Shown piece after piece: positions 43,017 through 55,825 of a stretch of DNA of 64,000 bases (its first letter is position 1; each line of letters begins with the position of its first letter). The stretch comes from Ananas comosus (taxonomy: Eukaryota; Streptophyta; Magnoliopsida; Poales; Bromeliaceae). The notes below the pieces were generated by a model. It had not been told where the DNA came from, ran no database searches, and was given only the letters and a program-made list of their open reading frames with translations. A program made the position numbers and the translations under genes. Where the stretch lies: NCBI RefSeq assembly GCF_001540865.1, contig NC_033622.1:11275137-11339136 (forward strand), read 5' to 3'.

Positions 43017-45470
43017 CGCAAATTACTTGCAAAAGTACTGATCTTTGGGACTCACTAGCTAGTTGCTGACTTAATTGCTTTGGATAGTTCATCGGTTTTA
43101 GCTTCTCAATATTCAAATATGTGAAACAATGAGAGCTGTTTGCAACTTATGATCATAGTCATAGTGTTGTTCAATGATATGGAGCATATAAGTAAGAGTT
43201 GGCAATGAAATGAGAAAACTTACATTGGGATATGCTATATATGATTAATATTTGAATCATATATGAAAGACATATATAGAGAGAGAGGGAGCTAATTTTA
43301 ATGTAGTCACTATTTAATATTTAGTAATTAAATTTGACCAGATTTAATAAATCTCATTTGCTATTATTTTTGTGTGTATTCTAGTAAATAAATATTTGAT
43401 CGATAAGTTTCTCCTCTAGTAAATAATTATTAACTTTTAGAATATTTTGATAGTACTACTCAATAGTTACATCACTTTTGCTTGTGAAGAAAAACTCATC
43501 TCTTCTTTTAGCTAGAAAGAAAATTTTTATTGAAATAAGATATGGAAAAGTGGACAAAATTAGCACCTCGGTTCAAATAAAGAGTATTCGATTCTTAAGA
43601 TGATTCGATGAATAAAACCAACATGAAAATTTTCACTTCAATAGAAGAGTTTCTTTTTATTTTTTATTTGAATTTTTTTAAAAAATCACACCTGCAGGTC
43701 TCTCTAAGCACCAAAATCCCTTCAATTTAACCCATCCCAAATCCTACCTAGCACGGGAGGCAAAAGCCTCACATTTTTCTGGATGTCTTGGGTACGTGTT
43801 GACTTGAATAGTTAAAAGAAATATCATTTTTGTGTTACAAAGAGTTAAAAAAATAAAAATAAAAATAGTACTGATGATTTTTTTTTCATCTAATGCTTTA
43901 GAATTATAGTTGCAACTGCCACTGAAGAAATATGTAGCTGCATATATCTCCGATGAGGATTACAACAATAATTTTATAGTATAAAAAAAGTTTTAAAGCA
44001 CTTTAAAAATTTTAAATACTTTATAATAATATAAAAATAACATTTTTAGCCACCACATTACTAACCTAAGCCATAGTTAGTATTGTTAACCACAAAAGCT
44101 ATCATCTGATGGTCTTCAAATTGAGAATTATAGCTCTAGCTAATTGCATAATTAATCCCCAATGTTATATTTTTCAAAAAATTTAAACTAAAAGAGTATT
44201 AATTAGTTGTTAATATGCGTCGATTTTTTTTTCCTTTGATTTCCATTAAGGAAGATGGGCGTGCTTGTTGAAAAACCTCGACTAATTAAACTCTATCTAA
44301 AAACCTTTAACTAAGTGGATTATTTTTAGTAAAAATGACAAAAGACTTGATATTTGATATCTAAAATTTCAAGTTTGAAGTTTAGTTGCTTTATATTTTT
44401 AACTAAATTCATTTTCAAAAGAATTGAATGATTTAATGATAAAAGAATAACTCTATTAACACAGCAATATATATAGAGAGAGAGCGGGGAAGAGAGAGAT
44501 GTGCTGAGATACTATTAATAGTATTTACGCCTTTTTACTACTATGTTTATAATCTTTGGATTAAAAATTGTAGAGTTGGAATAATAATGGTCCTTTAGGG
44601 TTTTGTAGTGATCCCCTAGGAGAATTTACAGTGCATATACTTAGAATCAAATTTATAGATATAATACTAAAAGAGGGTAGCTAAACTGACTAGACTTTTG
44701 TTGACTAGTGCTGTGAAAACATATTTGAATTTCATAATAAGGAGGAAAAAAAAAAAGAAAATTCAAAGGGACTGGTACTCCAATCAATCCATTTTAGGGA
44801 CACAGATGGATCCAAATTGATGGAGCCCTTGTCTTGATCTATCACAAATCGGGTGGTAAATAGGAGCTAAAGAAAAAAAAACATCTCAAATCTGCTCTAA
44901 GTCAGCAAAAAAAGATGGAGCAAGAGGCGAGAGGTCTTTTCTTATCTTTGATTCATTCTGAATTCTAATCTGTCAAATATCTACTTCTGAGTCCTGATCC
45001 AATCAGTCAAGAAAATGGGCCCCCCAGAATCCACCCCATTTGCATCCTAATCCGTAGGTTCGGGCTATCATTCTTTCTTTCTTTCTTTCTTTTTTCCCTA
45101 GTTTAAGCTTATGACCATTAGCCTTATAATCCAAAAAGGCAAACCAACAAACAGTGTTATTAATTACCTTATCATGCATAAAAAGGATAACAAAGATTAT
45201 TTGACATGATGTGCATAAATCAAATACACATTAAAATCACCGTTTTGAGCTTGTAAATTCTCGCATACATTATTCAAAAGAAACATAGTTATTTACACAA
45301 AGTAAAACTGATATAGATTAATTAGTCCTGATTTGAATGTACCTACATTGACAAGAATAAGACTCTTTTGGAATTAATGCTATACCGAAAGCACCCGGCG
45401 TTCACATGTGTGCAAAAACCAACATTTTAAGCTCGTAAGTTTAGCAAATGGTATTAGGATCGAACCAAAT
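43017..45470. other. Intergenic, no gene recognised
   Basis: AT-rich. A decayed MITE resembling the 53863-54131 element lies at about 43885-44085 (GGTTGCAACTGCCAC-like, TTTTAGCCACCACATTACTAAC). A unit beginning ATACTATTAATAGTA at about 44508 resembles the MITE units of the hAT elements. A (TTTC)n run lies at about 45070-45090. Confidence 0.5.
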
Positions 45471-45475
45471 ATAAT

Positions 45476-46191
45476 TGTTATATTTGGTTTAGATTTATAG
45501 TTATCTAAATTGAGAATAAATCCTAATCTAATTGGAATTAGATTTAATTTGGCATATATGGATTATAATTAGGAGTATAATTCTAATTGAATTAGAATTA
45601 GACTCTAATTAGGAGACATGTATTATATATATATATGCTACGACCAAATTAAGATACCGCGACAAAATTAAGAAGCCATCCATTAATTAAGTCTACGTTG
45701 CTTGATGGTCCGTACGGCTTGGATGATCTTTTTGTGAAGCCATGCTTAATTAAGCTCTTAATTAAGTTCAAGCTCTTCATGCTTCTTTCGGGCTGGTGAT
45801 CACGGCGGCTCGGGTTGGTGATCACGGCGGCTCAAATTAATTCATGCATGTTGGTAGTCCGTACCATCAAGGAGCCGCGGCCGGTTAACACAACATGCTA
45901 ATTAATTAAGGATCGGAGCATGTTGTTGGTCTGTACGGATGGGTGAGAGAGAAGTCCTTCGTTTGGAGGTTCTTGTTGCGGCGTTTCCGATCTAATTAAG
46001 TTTTGGTCTTTCGAGAGATTTTCTTTGTACTCCGTCTTTTCGATATTAATAAATTATTTATTCCGTCTTCGCCAGTGGACGTAGGCCGTTGGTCGAACCA
46101 CGTAAATATCGGTGTGCTCTTTTCGCTTATATTTTCTTTTCTTGCATTAAATTATTTTCTGGATCTATTTTTCGTCGTTCCGATTTTAACA
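45476..46191 (+). mobile_element. Copia-like solo LTR
   Basis: It starts TGTTATATTTGG and ends CGATTTTAACA, with a perfect 5-bp duplication ATAAT (45471-45475, 46192-46196). A TATA-like run lies near 45613-45635. A downstream block GTGGACGTAGGCC...GAACCACGTAAAT resembles copia LTR 3' parts. A 19-bp direct repeat (GGTGATCACGGCGGCTC) occurs at about 45795-45830. The internal region and second LTR are gone. Confidence 0.88.
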
Positions 46192-46399
46192 ATAATAGAT
46201 ATCAAAATAAAATATTCAATAATAACTTCTTCGATATAAAAATATTTTTCTATAATTAAAAGTTATAAATTTAATATTACCCCTCAAAAAGTTTTGAAGA
46301 TTTATTAAAAAAAAAAATTGAAAGCCAAATATAGTATTCATTTGCTAAATCACTCACTTTCAAATACTATATATATATAATTAACAAGATGTTTTTTTT

Positions 46400-46551
46400 T
46401 AGAGAGAGAGAGATAGGTAAGCATGCTATCTGTTTCATTTATTTTATTTAAAAATAAATTTAGCTGGAAATATAAATTAATTATGATTCAAATTTGGGAC
46501 CTCGAATACCAACCGGTAAATCTTTTGCCGCGTGCGCTTGAAACGGTCGGT
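46400..46551 (-). mobile_element. tRNA-derived SINE, diverged copy
   Basis: Same layout as 19219-19374: a minus-strand head ACCGACCGTTTC, decayed B box (ATTTGAATC), body AAATTTATTTTTAAATAAAA, and a tail near GATAGCATGCTTACC with a GA/T run at 46391-46412. Confidence 0.75.
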
Positions 46552-49500
46552 ATTACATCATTTAACCACTAGTACAAGTGAACAATGCGGATAAGAATAG
46601 TCACGAAACATCATTATTTCGCAATCCCATCCACTGTAGAGACACTGATTATTGACATATATATGATATGATGTTAAACTCCAACCATAATCAACTCACA
46701 AGAAGACAAAGGAGAAATTAATGCTTGATGCATCCCTAAAGCCTCACAATCGACTCAAAAGTTGAACACACTAACAGAGTTTACAAAGACGCTAGTAACG
46801 TCGAAATACCATCCAACGATATGTTTCAGATGGATCCATTAACGGTGCTAATTTGTCCACCAATCCTCATAAGCAGTCACATACAACGATATTTATTTAC
46901 GATGGTATAATGAATCCTCAGTTTTGGCGCTATCAGAGACGAGTTGTTTTCTGTTTTCCTTTTTTATTGTAATTTCTCTATCTCTCGCTCTCTCCACCGA
47001 TTTGGACAGAAAAAGAATTGAGCCATTTTTTTCAATCCAATCTAATTCATCTCTCTTTTATTATAAGAATTTAAAATATATAATTTCTTATACATAACTG
47101 TTGAATACTTTCCTTATATATGTTACATATAAATTATGGTAGTATTGGCCACTTAAATATAGGTTGTATAATAAAAAATGAAAGAGAGATCGTTGGAGTT
47201 TAAGTTAATTTTTTTTTTTAATAAATTTAGTCGTAAGAATTGCATGAAATATACTAACTAAGTTTGTAAAGTTAAACAACATATTCAAATTTTGAAGTTA
47301 AAATACTATCGACTGAATCAAATCTAACATATTGAAAGGTTACAAACTAAAAAAAAAAAATTGAAAAATTGAATAGCTTATTCAAAATAGTTTATAATTC
47401 AATAAAGTTCTTTATGCTTTTACTTTGATTTTAATATTAAACTTCAATGTCATATTTATAGTGTGATGAGCGATCAACTTCATATTTAAAATTTTTTGCG
47501 GTATCCAAAATATGATTAGTCGACTTTTAATTTTAACAAGTAGGCATTCTAAAATTTATTAGATAGTTTAACTGGTTCTTTTCTCGAATGAAATTACTAA
47601 TTGAATAATCTAATAAGACATGTAGCATTTTAGCTTTGCTGCTATTAATATTTTACACTCTAGTCCCTCCTTCAAATCTCTTTTATACTCGCTTGTCTCA
47701 TCAACTTTCTCTTGTTTACACACTAGAAACCCAGTAATAAGGGTTTTATATAGTATAAGATGTACATCCGATAACAAGTGTAGTGTACGGCTATAGTTAC
47801 TTTTTAGGATTAACGGAATGCACTTTATTAGTACATGATTCTAGCATGACATCACGCCTACGAAGATCAACAATGAACAGATCCGGCAATTAATAGTGGC
47901 TTAACAATAATCTATCTATTAACTATATATTAATCCCTAATACAATAGCTGATGTGGCAAAACCTCAATTTTTAAAAATTTTTTTGTTTTTTAATAGTGA
48001 ATTTGTCCCCTCATCTACCCCCTATAATTTAACCTCCTACAATTTAATTTTTTCTTTTAGTTTAGTGTGATATTATTAGAAACGTTTCATTTTAGCAGCT
48101 TTTATTATTACTAGTTGAATGTACGTGCAAATGCATGTAACAATTAATTATTATAATATATTTCAAACCAATATAAATGTGTACATAATATAAATCCAAA
48201 ATTTTATAATAAAAACTATATTTATAAATTAATATATTATATTTTATTAGAAAATATTTACAATATCCTATGTGTTCTTTTTTTTATATACATCGAACAT
48301 TTTTATATACTTTTTGATTTTTGATGAATTAAATTTAAATATGTGTTTTAAACTAAAAGCATCAAAATTTAATTTATATTTATTTTCAAATTTTAAAATT
48401 TAAGATTGATCCACTGTAATAAAAAAATTAATTGTTAATTTAAATTTGATATCAAAAATTAAATTTAATTCATAATTTAAACTCAAATTTTAATGTAAAA
48501 TAGATAAATAGGAATGCTTTTTTTTTACAAATTGATCATAACAGTTTGTTTTTATTTGAGGTATTTTTTAACAAGTTGATTATAATCGTTCGTAGGATTG
48601 AATTTATAGATGGATAGGAATGCTATTTTGTAGAGAATAGATTTTTATATAGTAGAGATTTAATAAATTGATCATAACCGTTCTTATTGATTTGAGATAT
48701 TTTTAACAAATTAATCATAACCATTCGTAAGGAAAATAATTTTTTTTACAGATTAATCATAACCGTTTGTTTTTATTTGAGATATTTTTAACATATTAAT
48801 CATAACCATTCGTAGGTAATATTATTTTATTCCTTTTTGGATTCCGTCTGTCATTGTCGGAATTCCTATACGCTTTTATATATAGTATAGATAATTTTAT
48901 AAGTGGCCTTTCAACTTTCTATATTAGGTTAAATATAATTAGCTAATTCAGTTAATTAATAATCTTTATTATCCATCAAATTTTTTTTTTTTCTATAACT
49001 GATATTGCCATTATCATTCATTTTTCTATTTTTATTACTGTCCTATTTGACCTGCATGAGTATCTAACAATCACTAAAAGTATTGATCTAACTTTTCTAT
49101 ATTAGTATTCTAATTTTAATATCCAATTTAACCCTTTTCAAATTCCAAGCATTTTGTAACCTAAATTAATTACTGTTTCTTATTTATTACAACTTAAAAT
49201 TTTTAGTTGAGAATATTAAAAAGTTTGCTAACAGATAATACTAATAGTCTTTGTTTTTAAAATTTTTCATGTGCTATAGCTATAAAGTCTTCCCCAAATT
49301 AGAAAAGTGTTTTACCATCATGTATTTTCATGCAAAACTGCTCAACACTCTATAGGAGCAATAAATCACACTATGGTAAGTTTCAGCATATTGATAATAT
49401 ACTATTTAAATAAATTTTTTAACAAAATTATGGCAAAGCTTATATTTTTTTTCTTTTTACATATATATTTAGAGTTCTCTCAGCTCTTGAATAAAAAGTT

Positions 49501-51177
49501 AGCATTTAATCAGTTTTTTTTTTAGAATATATGTTGAAAACTGTTTATGGTAATAAAACCATAAATTTATTCTAAAATATGCATCAAAATAAAATTTTGA
49601 TAATATAATAAATAATTTAAAATTTTTTTATTATCTCATATTTTATTTTGCAATATTAGTTTTTAAATACTCTATCAACTATATAATATTATATGCGTTG
49701 TATGAAAATTAGTACGTATCAAGTGCAAATAAATAATTTTTCGTTCTTTTAGAAGTAGCAGGTTACCCATTAACCAATGAAGGATGCCATATAACTATTA
49801 ATATTTTGAATGTGTTCAGTGCATCATAAATTTACTTTAAGATATAAATCAAAAATAAAATTTTGACGGTATAATAAATTATTTGAATATTTTTTAATAA
49901 CTGTAGATGACTGACTAAAATTTTATTTAACCGCCGCGAAGCATGGGTCATATATTATATACATAGATATATAAATGTATAACTCTGACATCTTTTGTCG
50001 TTTCTCTTTTCTACGCCTCTTTTTATTTCTTTCTTCATTTCCTCACCATATTTTTTTGTATATTTATAATTTCAAACTACCATCGATGATCAACAATAAT
50101 AAAAAAAATTATTTCGATAATATTTACCCGCTGCATCGTGCTTTTAACTATACTAGTTAAGAAATAATACCCAAGACAAGAAGCTATATAATATCGAGAA
50201 CATACTTAATTCAGTACAGCACTCAAACACATTAAATAGGTAACTACTTGCCAAAGCAAAATAACCAACCACATGGCAAAACATAGCATTTATCTCAGAT
50301 GTGAGAAATGAACACGACTGATCATGAGAACCTAAAGACCTACCCTCTATTGATTAGTTGGCTAATCCAACAAAGCACTCAGCCGCCCATAGGTTCCTGT
50401 CCGTCCATTCTCCTAGGACAGCTCATAAACTATTTCATCATGTTTCATAGATGTGAGATCGACACTGCCGCACCAAAATTTTGCAAGTTTCATAGAACAA
50501 AAAATTGTTGGTGAATTAGAAAGTGGCAAATCATCCGACTTTGAGCGCAACGACTGTGAGATGTAATCTACCATGGGTAATAATTGCGGCACGTGATGTT
50601 GAAAGAGTTTGAATAAGTTCCTCAGGCATCTGCGCAAGAGGACGAATCAGAACATATCCAACCATAAATGGAAATCAGAACATATCCAACCATAAATGAG
50701 ACGTTTTTAACCAGAACAAACTATACGAAACGCAATAATTACAATAACATTTCAAGATAAGAGAGTAACAAACAATCATCATCTTACTATCCCTGAAGGT
50801 GTAGCTCTAATTAGTAGATCTGACAAATTGGCATCATAAATAAATCAGAAAGCACAGCAAACAGCTTTGAAGAACAAACTGAACCATAAATATCTATTTG
50901 GCATTTGAATGCTGCTTGTACACAAAAAGAAGCAACAAATGCTCCTTGTACACAAAAAGAAGCAACAAAATTAACCTTCGTTGAAATAAAAATGATGGAT
51001 AGCAGGTCTATGACCTATGTTTGATAGATAGCAGCCGAGCAGCTCAAACAATCAAATTCACTAATGGCAAGACAAAAGGGGGTTAAAAAAAAAGAGAGTA
51101 GAATTTCACTAATTAAGAAAGTAAAGAACTATACAGTAACGTGTCGGGGAAGAAAATGCATAGATGTTAATTCAGCT
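46552..51177. other. Gene-poor region with minor repeats
   Basis: No gene is supported. At 48525-48820 a phrase like TTTTTAACAA(A/G)TT(A/G)AT(C/T)ATAA recurs about six times. Sequences near 48108-48140, 49925-49950 and 50128-50156 resemble degenerate Helitron 3' ends (CCGC..CATCGTGC...CTAG). Short direct repeats lie at 50645-50697 (CAGAACATATCCAACCATAA) and 50908-50968 (TTGTACACAAAAAGAAGCAA). Confidence 0.45.
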
Positions 51178-51779
51178 TCAAATCTTTTCACAGCCCCATG
51201 CCATGGAGGAAGCGTAATTAACCACCAGCTTCCCGTCAAACCCAAAATTCTGTCATGTTCAATAGAACAACATTAATTTTGTCATTTTGCCAACCTAGAA
51301 AGAATATTCTCAGTTCAAGAATTATTTTTCAAAATGGTACTAGGTTATCTGCTATTTAATATACCAGGATTTTAAACTGGCCATTAATTTTACTTTCATT
51401 GGAGGAACAGCAGAACACCGAAAAATAAATGACCCGGCAGAGCTAACAGCAGAAGGATTTGTTTTGCTATAAGCTCACAAAGACTAAAGTTCATGGTGGA
51501 CAGTGGTATATTTTAAAAGCACAGGTCACAAAAAATAAATAGGAGAAAAAAGAACAATTTCAAGGAAGTGGTTACATGGAGTGCACGTGCCACAGAGAGT
51601 TAAGAGTAGAAGTGGGACGCTAACACATACTACATAAAATTGATCTTTGAGACACGTAGTAGAATAATGCCGTCTACTTGATCTTGAAGATGTAAAAAAG
51701 TAAATGAACCGAATATTTAAGTTTTAAAGCACTTGTATCTAAAGATCAAAAGGTTTCGAAATTGCCAATCTCAATTGTT

Positions 51780-51905
51780 GTCACGAAGGGTTTGGTTGAT
51801 CAATACGCCAAGCTAAATTGTGGTTACTAGGGGTTTGGTTGATCAATACACCAATCTCAATTGTGGTTAAGAGGAGTTTGGGTGATCAATACTTCAGAAG
51901 AATTC
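51780..51905. repeat. Minisatellite in ATG12 intron 4
   Basis: Three diverged units of about 47 bp with GGGTTTGGTTGATCAATAC and a CTCAATTGTGGTTA block. Confidence 0.8.
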
Positions 51906-52267
51906 CAAATAGTTTTTTTGCCAAAAGGCCCAGACTAACATCAACGGGCTCATTTGTCAATAATAACCATCATACATTATTTCTTCTTTTTTTTTTTTTT
52001 GTAATCTGTTTTACCAAGTAATGCATGGGAAAAGAACAATACACATAATCCTTCATGATTAAAATTGGCTAAATAGTTCAAAAACATAAAGTAACATAGT
52101 CATTCCTAAGAGGCAAACTACATAATCACAATCCAAATAGCTTATCTGCATCATTTATCATGATCAAAATAATGTTAAATAGACAGAAGTGAAATTCAAA
52201 GTTCTTTGACAATGTTTCGACAAGGCATAAGTTTTCATCTGAACCTAGTTAATCATCAAATTGGATG

Positions 52268-52989
52268 TAGGGGTGTAAAACGGGCCGGGCCGCTCGGCCC
52301 GACACGACTGCGGGTTGGGCCGTGGCCCGGCATGGCTCCTGTAGCATCCATGCCGGGCCGGGCCGGCCCGGCTCTTCGGGTCGTGCTGGGCCTCCCTTCT
52401 TGGGCCTGACAGCCCGACCTAGCACGGCCGGGCCGAAGGGAAGTCCGTGGCCTGGCATGGCACGACCCGCTTAGGCCGTGCCATCCGGGCCAGCACGGCC
52501 CGAACCCCAAGGCCCAAGGCTATTGCCTTGGGCTTTGGGGTTGGATCTCCTGGGGAGAAGGGCCAAGGAGATCTCCTCCCAAGGTCTGCCATAGGAAACC
52601 TTGGGAGGAGGTTTTTGATTCAACGAACCAAACAATTTGGTCCGTTGGACCAAAAACACTCCAATTTTTTTTCAAAAAAAAATTATATATTTTTTTATAA
52701 AATTCAAATATTTGTTATATTATAATTATTTTTATAAATTTTAAATTTTTAAATAAAAAATTATATGTTTATATTTTAAATTTAATATATTTTTTAAAGA
52801 AATAAAGAAATAAAATTCTTTAGGGGCCGGCACGGCCTGGGCCTTTCGGGCCGAAGGGCCGTGCTGGGCCATAGAGTTGGCAGCTCTGGCCAGGCACGGC
52901 CCAGCCCGGATTTGAAACTGGGCCGGGCTGGGCCGGCCCCTAGCCCGAATCAGCATGAAAAATATGGGTTGTGCCGCATTACACCCCTA
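52268..52989. mobile_element. hAT-like element with GGGCC-rich ends
   Basis: The ends TAGGGGTGTAAAACGGGCC and (inverted) TAGGGGTGTAATGCGGCAC are bounded by a perfect 8-bp duplication ATTGGATG (52260-52267, 52990-52997). The subterminal regions are dense in GGGCCGGGCC and GGCACGGCC on both strands, with an AT-rich middle (52660-52820). It lies in ATG12 intron 4. Open frames across it on both strands reflect its GC content. No transposase. Confidence 0.9.
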
Positions 52990-53624
52990 ATTGGATGTTT
53001 TATGTGAGTACATACAAACTAACTACGATCAACAAATTAGTTGCTCACTAAGAATAAAAAGTATTAAGTAGTGTATTCCATATTTTTGTGTATGCATGTT
53101 GAGCAAAAGCCTGTATGTAGGGGTATACAAAATTGCATACACCAGTAACAAGAAAACTTACATTGTAAAGATCGATCACCAATTCGTCTGGATTTGGGGA
53201 AAAAGCACTATTGATATACACAAACTGTCAAAGGACACAAAAAGAACATTAGTAGCTAAGCATTTAAAAGTACAACGAATAACCTAAGTGATTTTATGAA
53301 TAAGTTTTATACCAATGTATCCCGATGAAGTTGGCGACGAAGAAACTCGATGACCTTTCAAAACTTGTCAATTCCAGCAACCCGAAAGAAAAAAATAGTA
53401 AAATCATTTTGAAGAATAACCTCTGGTTTGAGAAATGTCTTTTCCTTTAAATGTGAAAACAGTATTATCTACACAGTTTGGCCTTGTGAAATCTCTCACA
53501 GAAGTTAAACCAAAGTGACTGGATTTATCAAATCCATCTGCCTAATGTTTATGGACAGATGTGATCAGCTCCACCTTGGGGATATCTTGCGTACAACACT
53601 CAAATAGGCTGGGCAAAGCGATCA

Positions 53625-53820
53625 AGGTAGCCACCTAGGTAAATTCCATAGTCATCATGTATAGGCCCCCAACAAACACCCCCCACCAAGCGGCATGGTC
53701 GCCTAGGTAAATTCCATAGTCATTATGTATAGGCCCCCAATTGCGCACCCCAACAAAACAAGGTAAATTCCATAGTCATATTGTATAGCGCACCCCCACA
53801 AACACCACATACCCCCACCC
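53625..53820. repeat. Minisatellite in ATG12 intron 2
   Basis: Three units of about 65-70 bp containing AGGTAAATTCCATAGTCAT and GTATAGG or GTATAGC, separated by C-rich spacers. Confidence 0.8.
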
Positions 53821-53862
53821 CGCCCCTACCCAAAAAAAGAAAAAACGACTCTCTAGCTCTTA

Positions 53863-54131
53863 GGCCTAATATAGAAAAGTGATGGCTAAAAGCATTATTT
53901 TATACTATGGAAGAACAAAAAAAAATTCAAAAGCGCTAGCAATCTTCCCTTCTTCAATGCTCTAAAATTGGGGTTGCAACCACCACCAGAGAAGCACGTA
54001 GCCACATGCTTCTCTAGTGGCGGTTACACCTGCAATTACGTAGTATACAAGAAGGAGATATTGAATGCTCTTCTTGAAATTTTAGGGCTTTCAAAAATGA
54101 TACTTTTAGCCACAACATACCAAACTAGGCC
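53863..54131. mobile_element. Tourist-like MITE in ATG12 intron 2
   Basis: The ends GGCCTAATATAGAAAAGTG and (inverted) GGCCTAGTTTGGTATGTTG are bounded by TTA (53860-53862, 54132-54134). The central part is self-complementary around AGAGAAGCA...TGCTTCTCT. Similar to 55555-55825. Confidence 0.75.
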
Positions 54132-54135
54132 TTAG

Positions 54136-54428
54136 TGTTAAATATAAAAAATATTTAAACACCGTTCTCTAACAGCTTAAGGTTTTAGAGAATAACGGTT
54201 GTTTCGTATTATTTAATATGGTTTCAACCAGAAAGTCCTGAATTCGGGTCACACTATGCTCCTAGCATTATTAATTTCCTCCCATTAATTTAAGTCCACG
54301 TTATGGACCTACAAAAAGTCTCGAGCCTAAAGGTGAGGGGAAATGTTAAATATAAAAATATTTAAACACCATTCTCTAACAGCAGCTAAAGTTTTTAAAA
54401 AACAATAGTTGTTTCGTATTATTTAACA
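54136..54428 (+). mobile_element. Very small TRIM retrotransposon
   Basis: Two direct repeats (54136-54218, 83 bp; 54344-54428, 85 bp) start TGTTAAATAT and end ATTTAA(T/C)A. The left repeat is followed at once by TGGTTTCAACCAG, a decayed tRNA-Met-type primer site. The right repeat is preceded by the purine tract AAAGGTGAGGGGAAA. The flanks CTTAG (54131-54135) and CTTGG (54429-54433) differ at one base. At 293 bp it is among the smaller TRIM layouts. No coding capacity. Confidence 0.78.
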
Positions 54429-55554
54429 CTTGGTACTTAGCGTCATGGGCAAGGCAAGTGACAACGAACTAAAATGTAAACAAAAACGGAGGCAAAAAGG
54501 AAAAGAAAAAAAAAAGAGAGCAGGGAATGACCAGATATTACACATTTTTGAGAGAAAAGTTAGACAGTAAGTTAGAGCTAATGAATAACAGAGCTCTAGG
54601 TTATAATTACTAGACCAACTTTAATCAGGTCTGCTTGAACATCCCTAAATTGTAACGAAAGTATCACCAACAAAAAAACCACAATATATGCTTCAAGGAT
54701 GAAACTCAAAAAATGATTTATCAGAAATTCATGGAGACGATCAATCGTTAGCAGAGAAATTATAATCCTTGGTAATCATTTTTCTATCTTAACGTATACT
54801 AAGAATTCATGCGGCTCAATTCAGCTCCTTCAAAGTATCGGTTTACATTTGAATCTTCAAAATTTGGCTCATCTCCAAAAAGTGCCATCTCGAAGGCCTC
54901 GACTATGAGATAGACCTCTCAACATCCATATATTCAAACAGTTCAAATAGAAAGTAGTTCTCTACATATGTATAACATTTTGGACCTTTGGCAAAATGAA
55001 CTTTAGTAGTACATGGTTATATTGAAGGAGAGATTACAACAGGGCTATACTGTTTTCATTTTCTTGAGACGGATGAAAATAATGATAATCCATAACACCC
55101 TTCTGAACTCACAATTTGGCATTTAAACCTGAACAACTTTTCACCACTAATATGATTACTCTTAATGAAATTTCTTTTGGCTAGTGGTAAAAGTCGAAAA
55201 CTAAAATGCTAGTATATTTCCCCATGATTAATGTCACATGCAAACTGCAAACTAATGTTGCAAGTTTCGACACGATTTTTTTTGGGCCGAAATCTGAATT
55301 TTGACCGCCTTTCAGTGATCTTCTGGTTCAGCACTCCGTTTGAAGCAATTATACACTTTCTAGTTGAGATTGTGTCTGTGTGCAGAACTTGAGACTACTA
55401 CATTTTATATAAGCAAAAATTATCAATCAGACAAAGATACATTCTAAGGACAAAATGATTCCTCAAAAGAATGCAAGCATTGCTAGACCGTCTTTTGACG
55501 ATTTGTCACAAATCCTACAATCCTGCTTAAAGACCAGCACTCGACACCCGCTAA

Positions 55555-55825
55555 GGCTTAGTTCGGTATTGCCGTGGCTAAAATGCATTTGCTTCATGCT
55601 TTGGAAGACCCAAGAAACTGAAAACCGCTTTCAGTTTTTCCTCCTCCAATGCAATAAAATTACAGCAGTAATGCCGCCGAACAGTAGTTACACGCTTTTG
55701 CGGCGGCAGTTGCTACCACAATATTATACCACTGCAAGGAGAAGGATTTGAAGTGCTGTAGGATAATGCGGACCTTCCAAAGAATAAAAACAGGTGCTTT
55801 TGGAAAGGCAATAACGAACTAGGCC
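55555..55825. mobile_element. Tourist-like MITE in ATG12 intron 2
   Basis: The ends GGCTTAGTTCGGTATTGCC and (inverted) GGCCTAGTTCGTTATTGCC are bounded by TAA (55552-55554, 55826-55828). The open frame at 55455-55751 runs into it and is not a gene. Confidence 0.85.

Noticed and set aside
50515..50640. Possible terminal exon on the minus strand (acceptor TTGCGCAG, then MPEELIQTLSTSRAAIITHG)
   Set aside because: The acceptor context is good and the frame is open for about 33 codons, but I do not recognise the peptide and find no preceding exons. Left uncalled.
52249..52725. Several overlapping GC-rich open frames on both strands
   Set aside because: They lie in the GGGCC arrays of a hAT element with a proven target duplication and show no domain.
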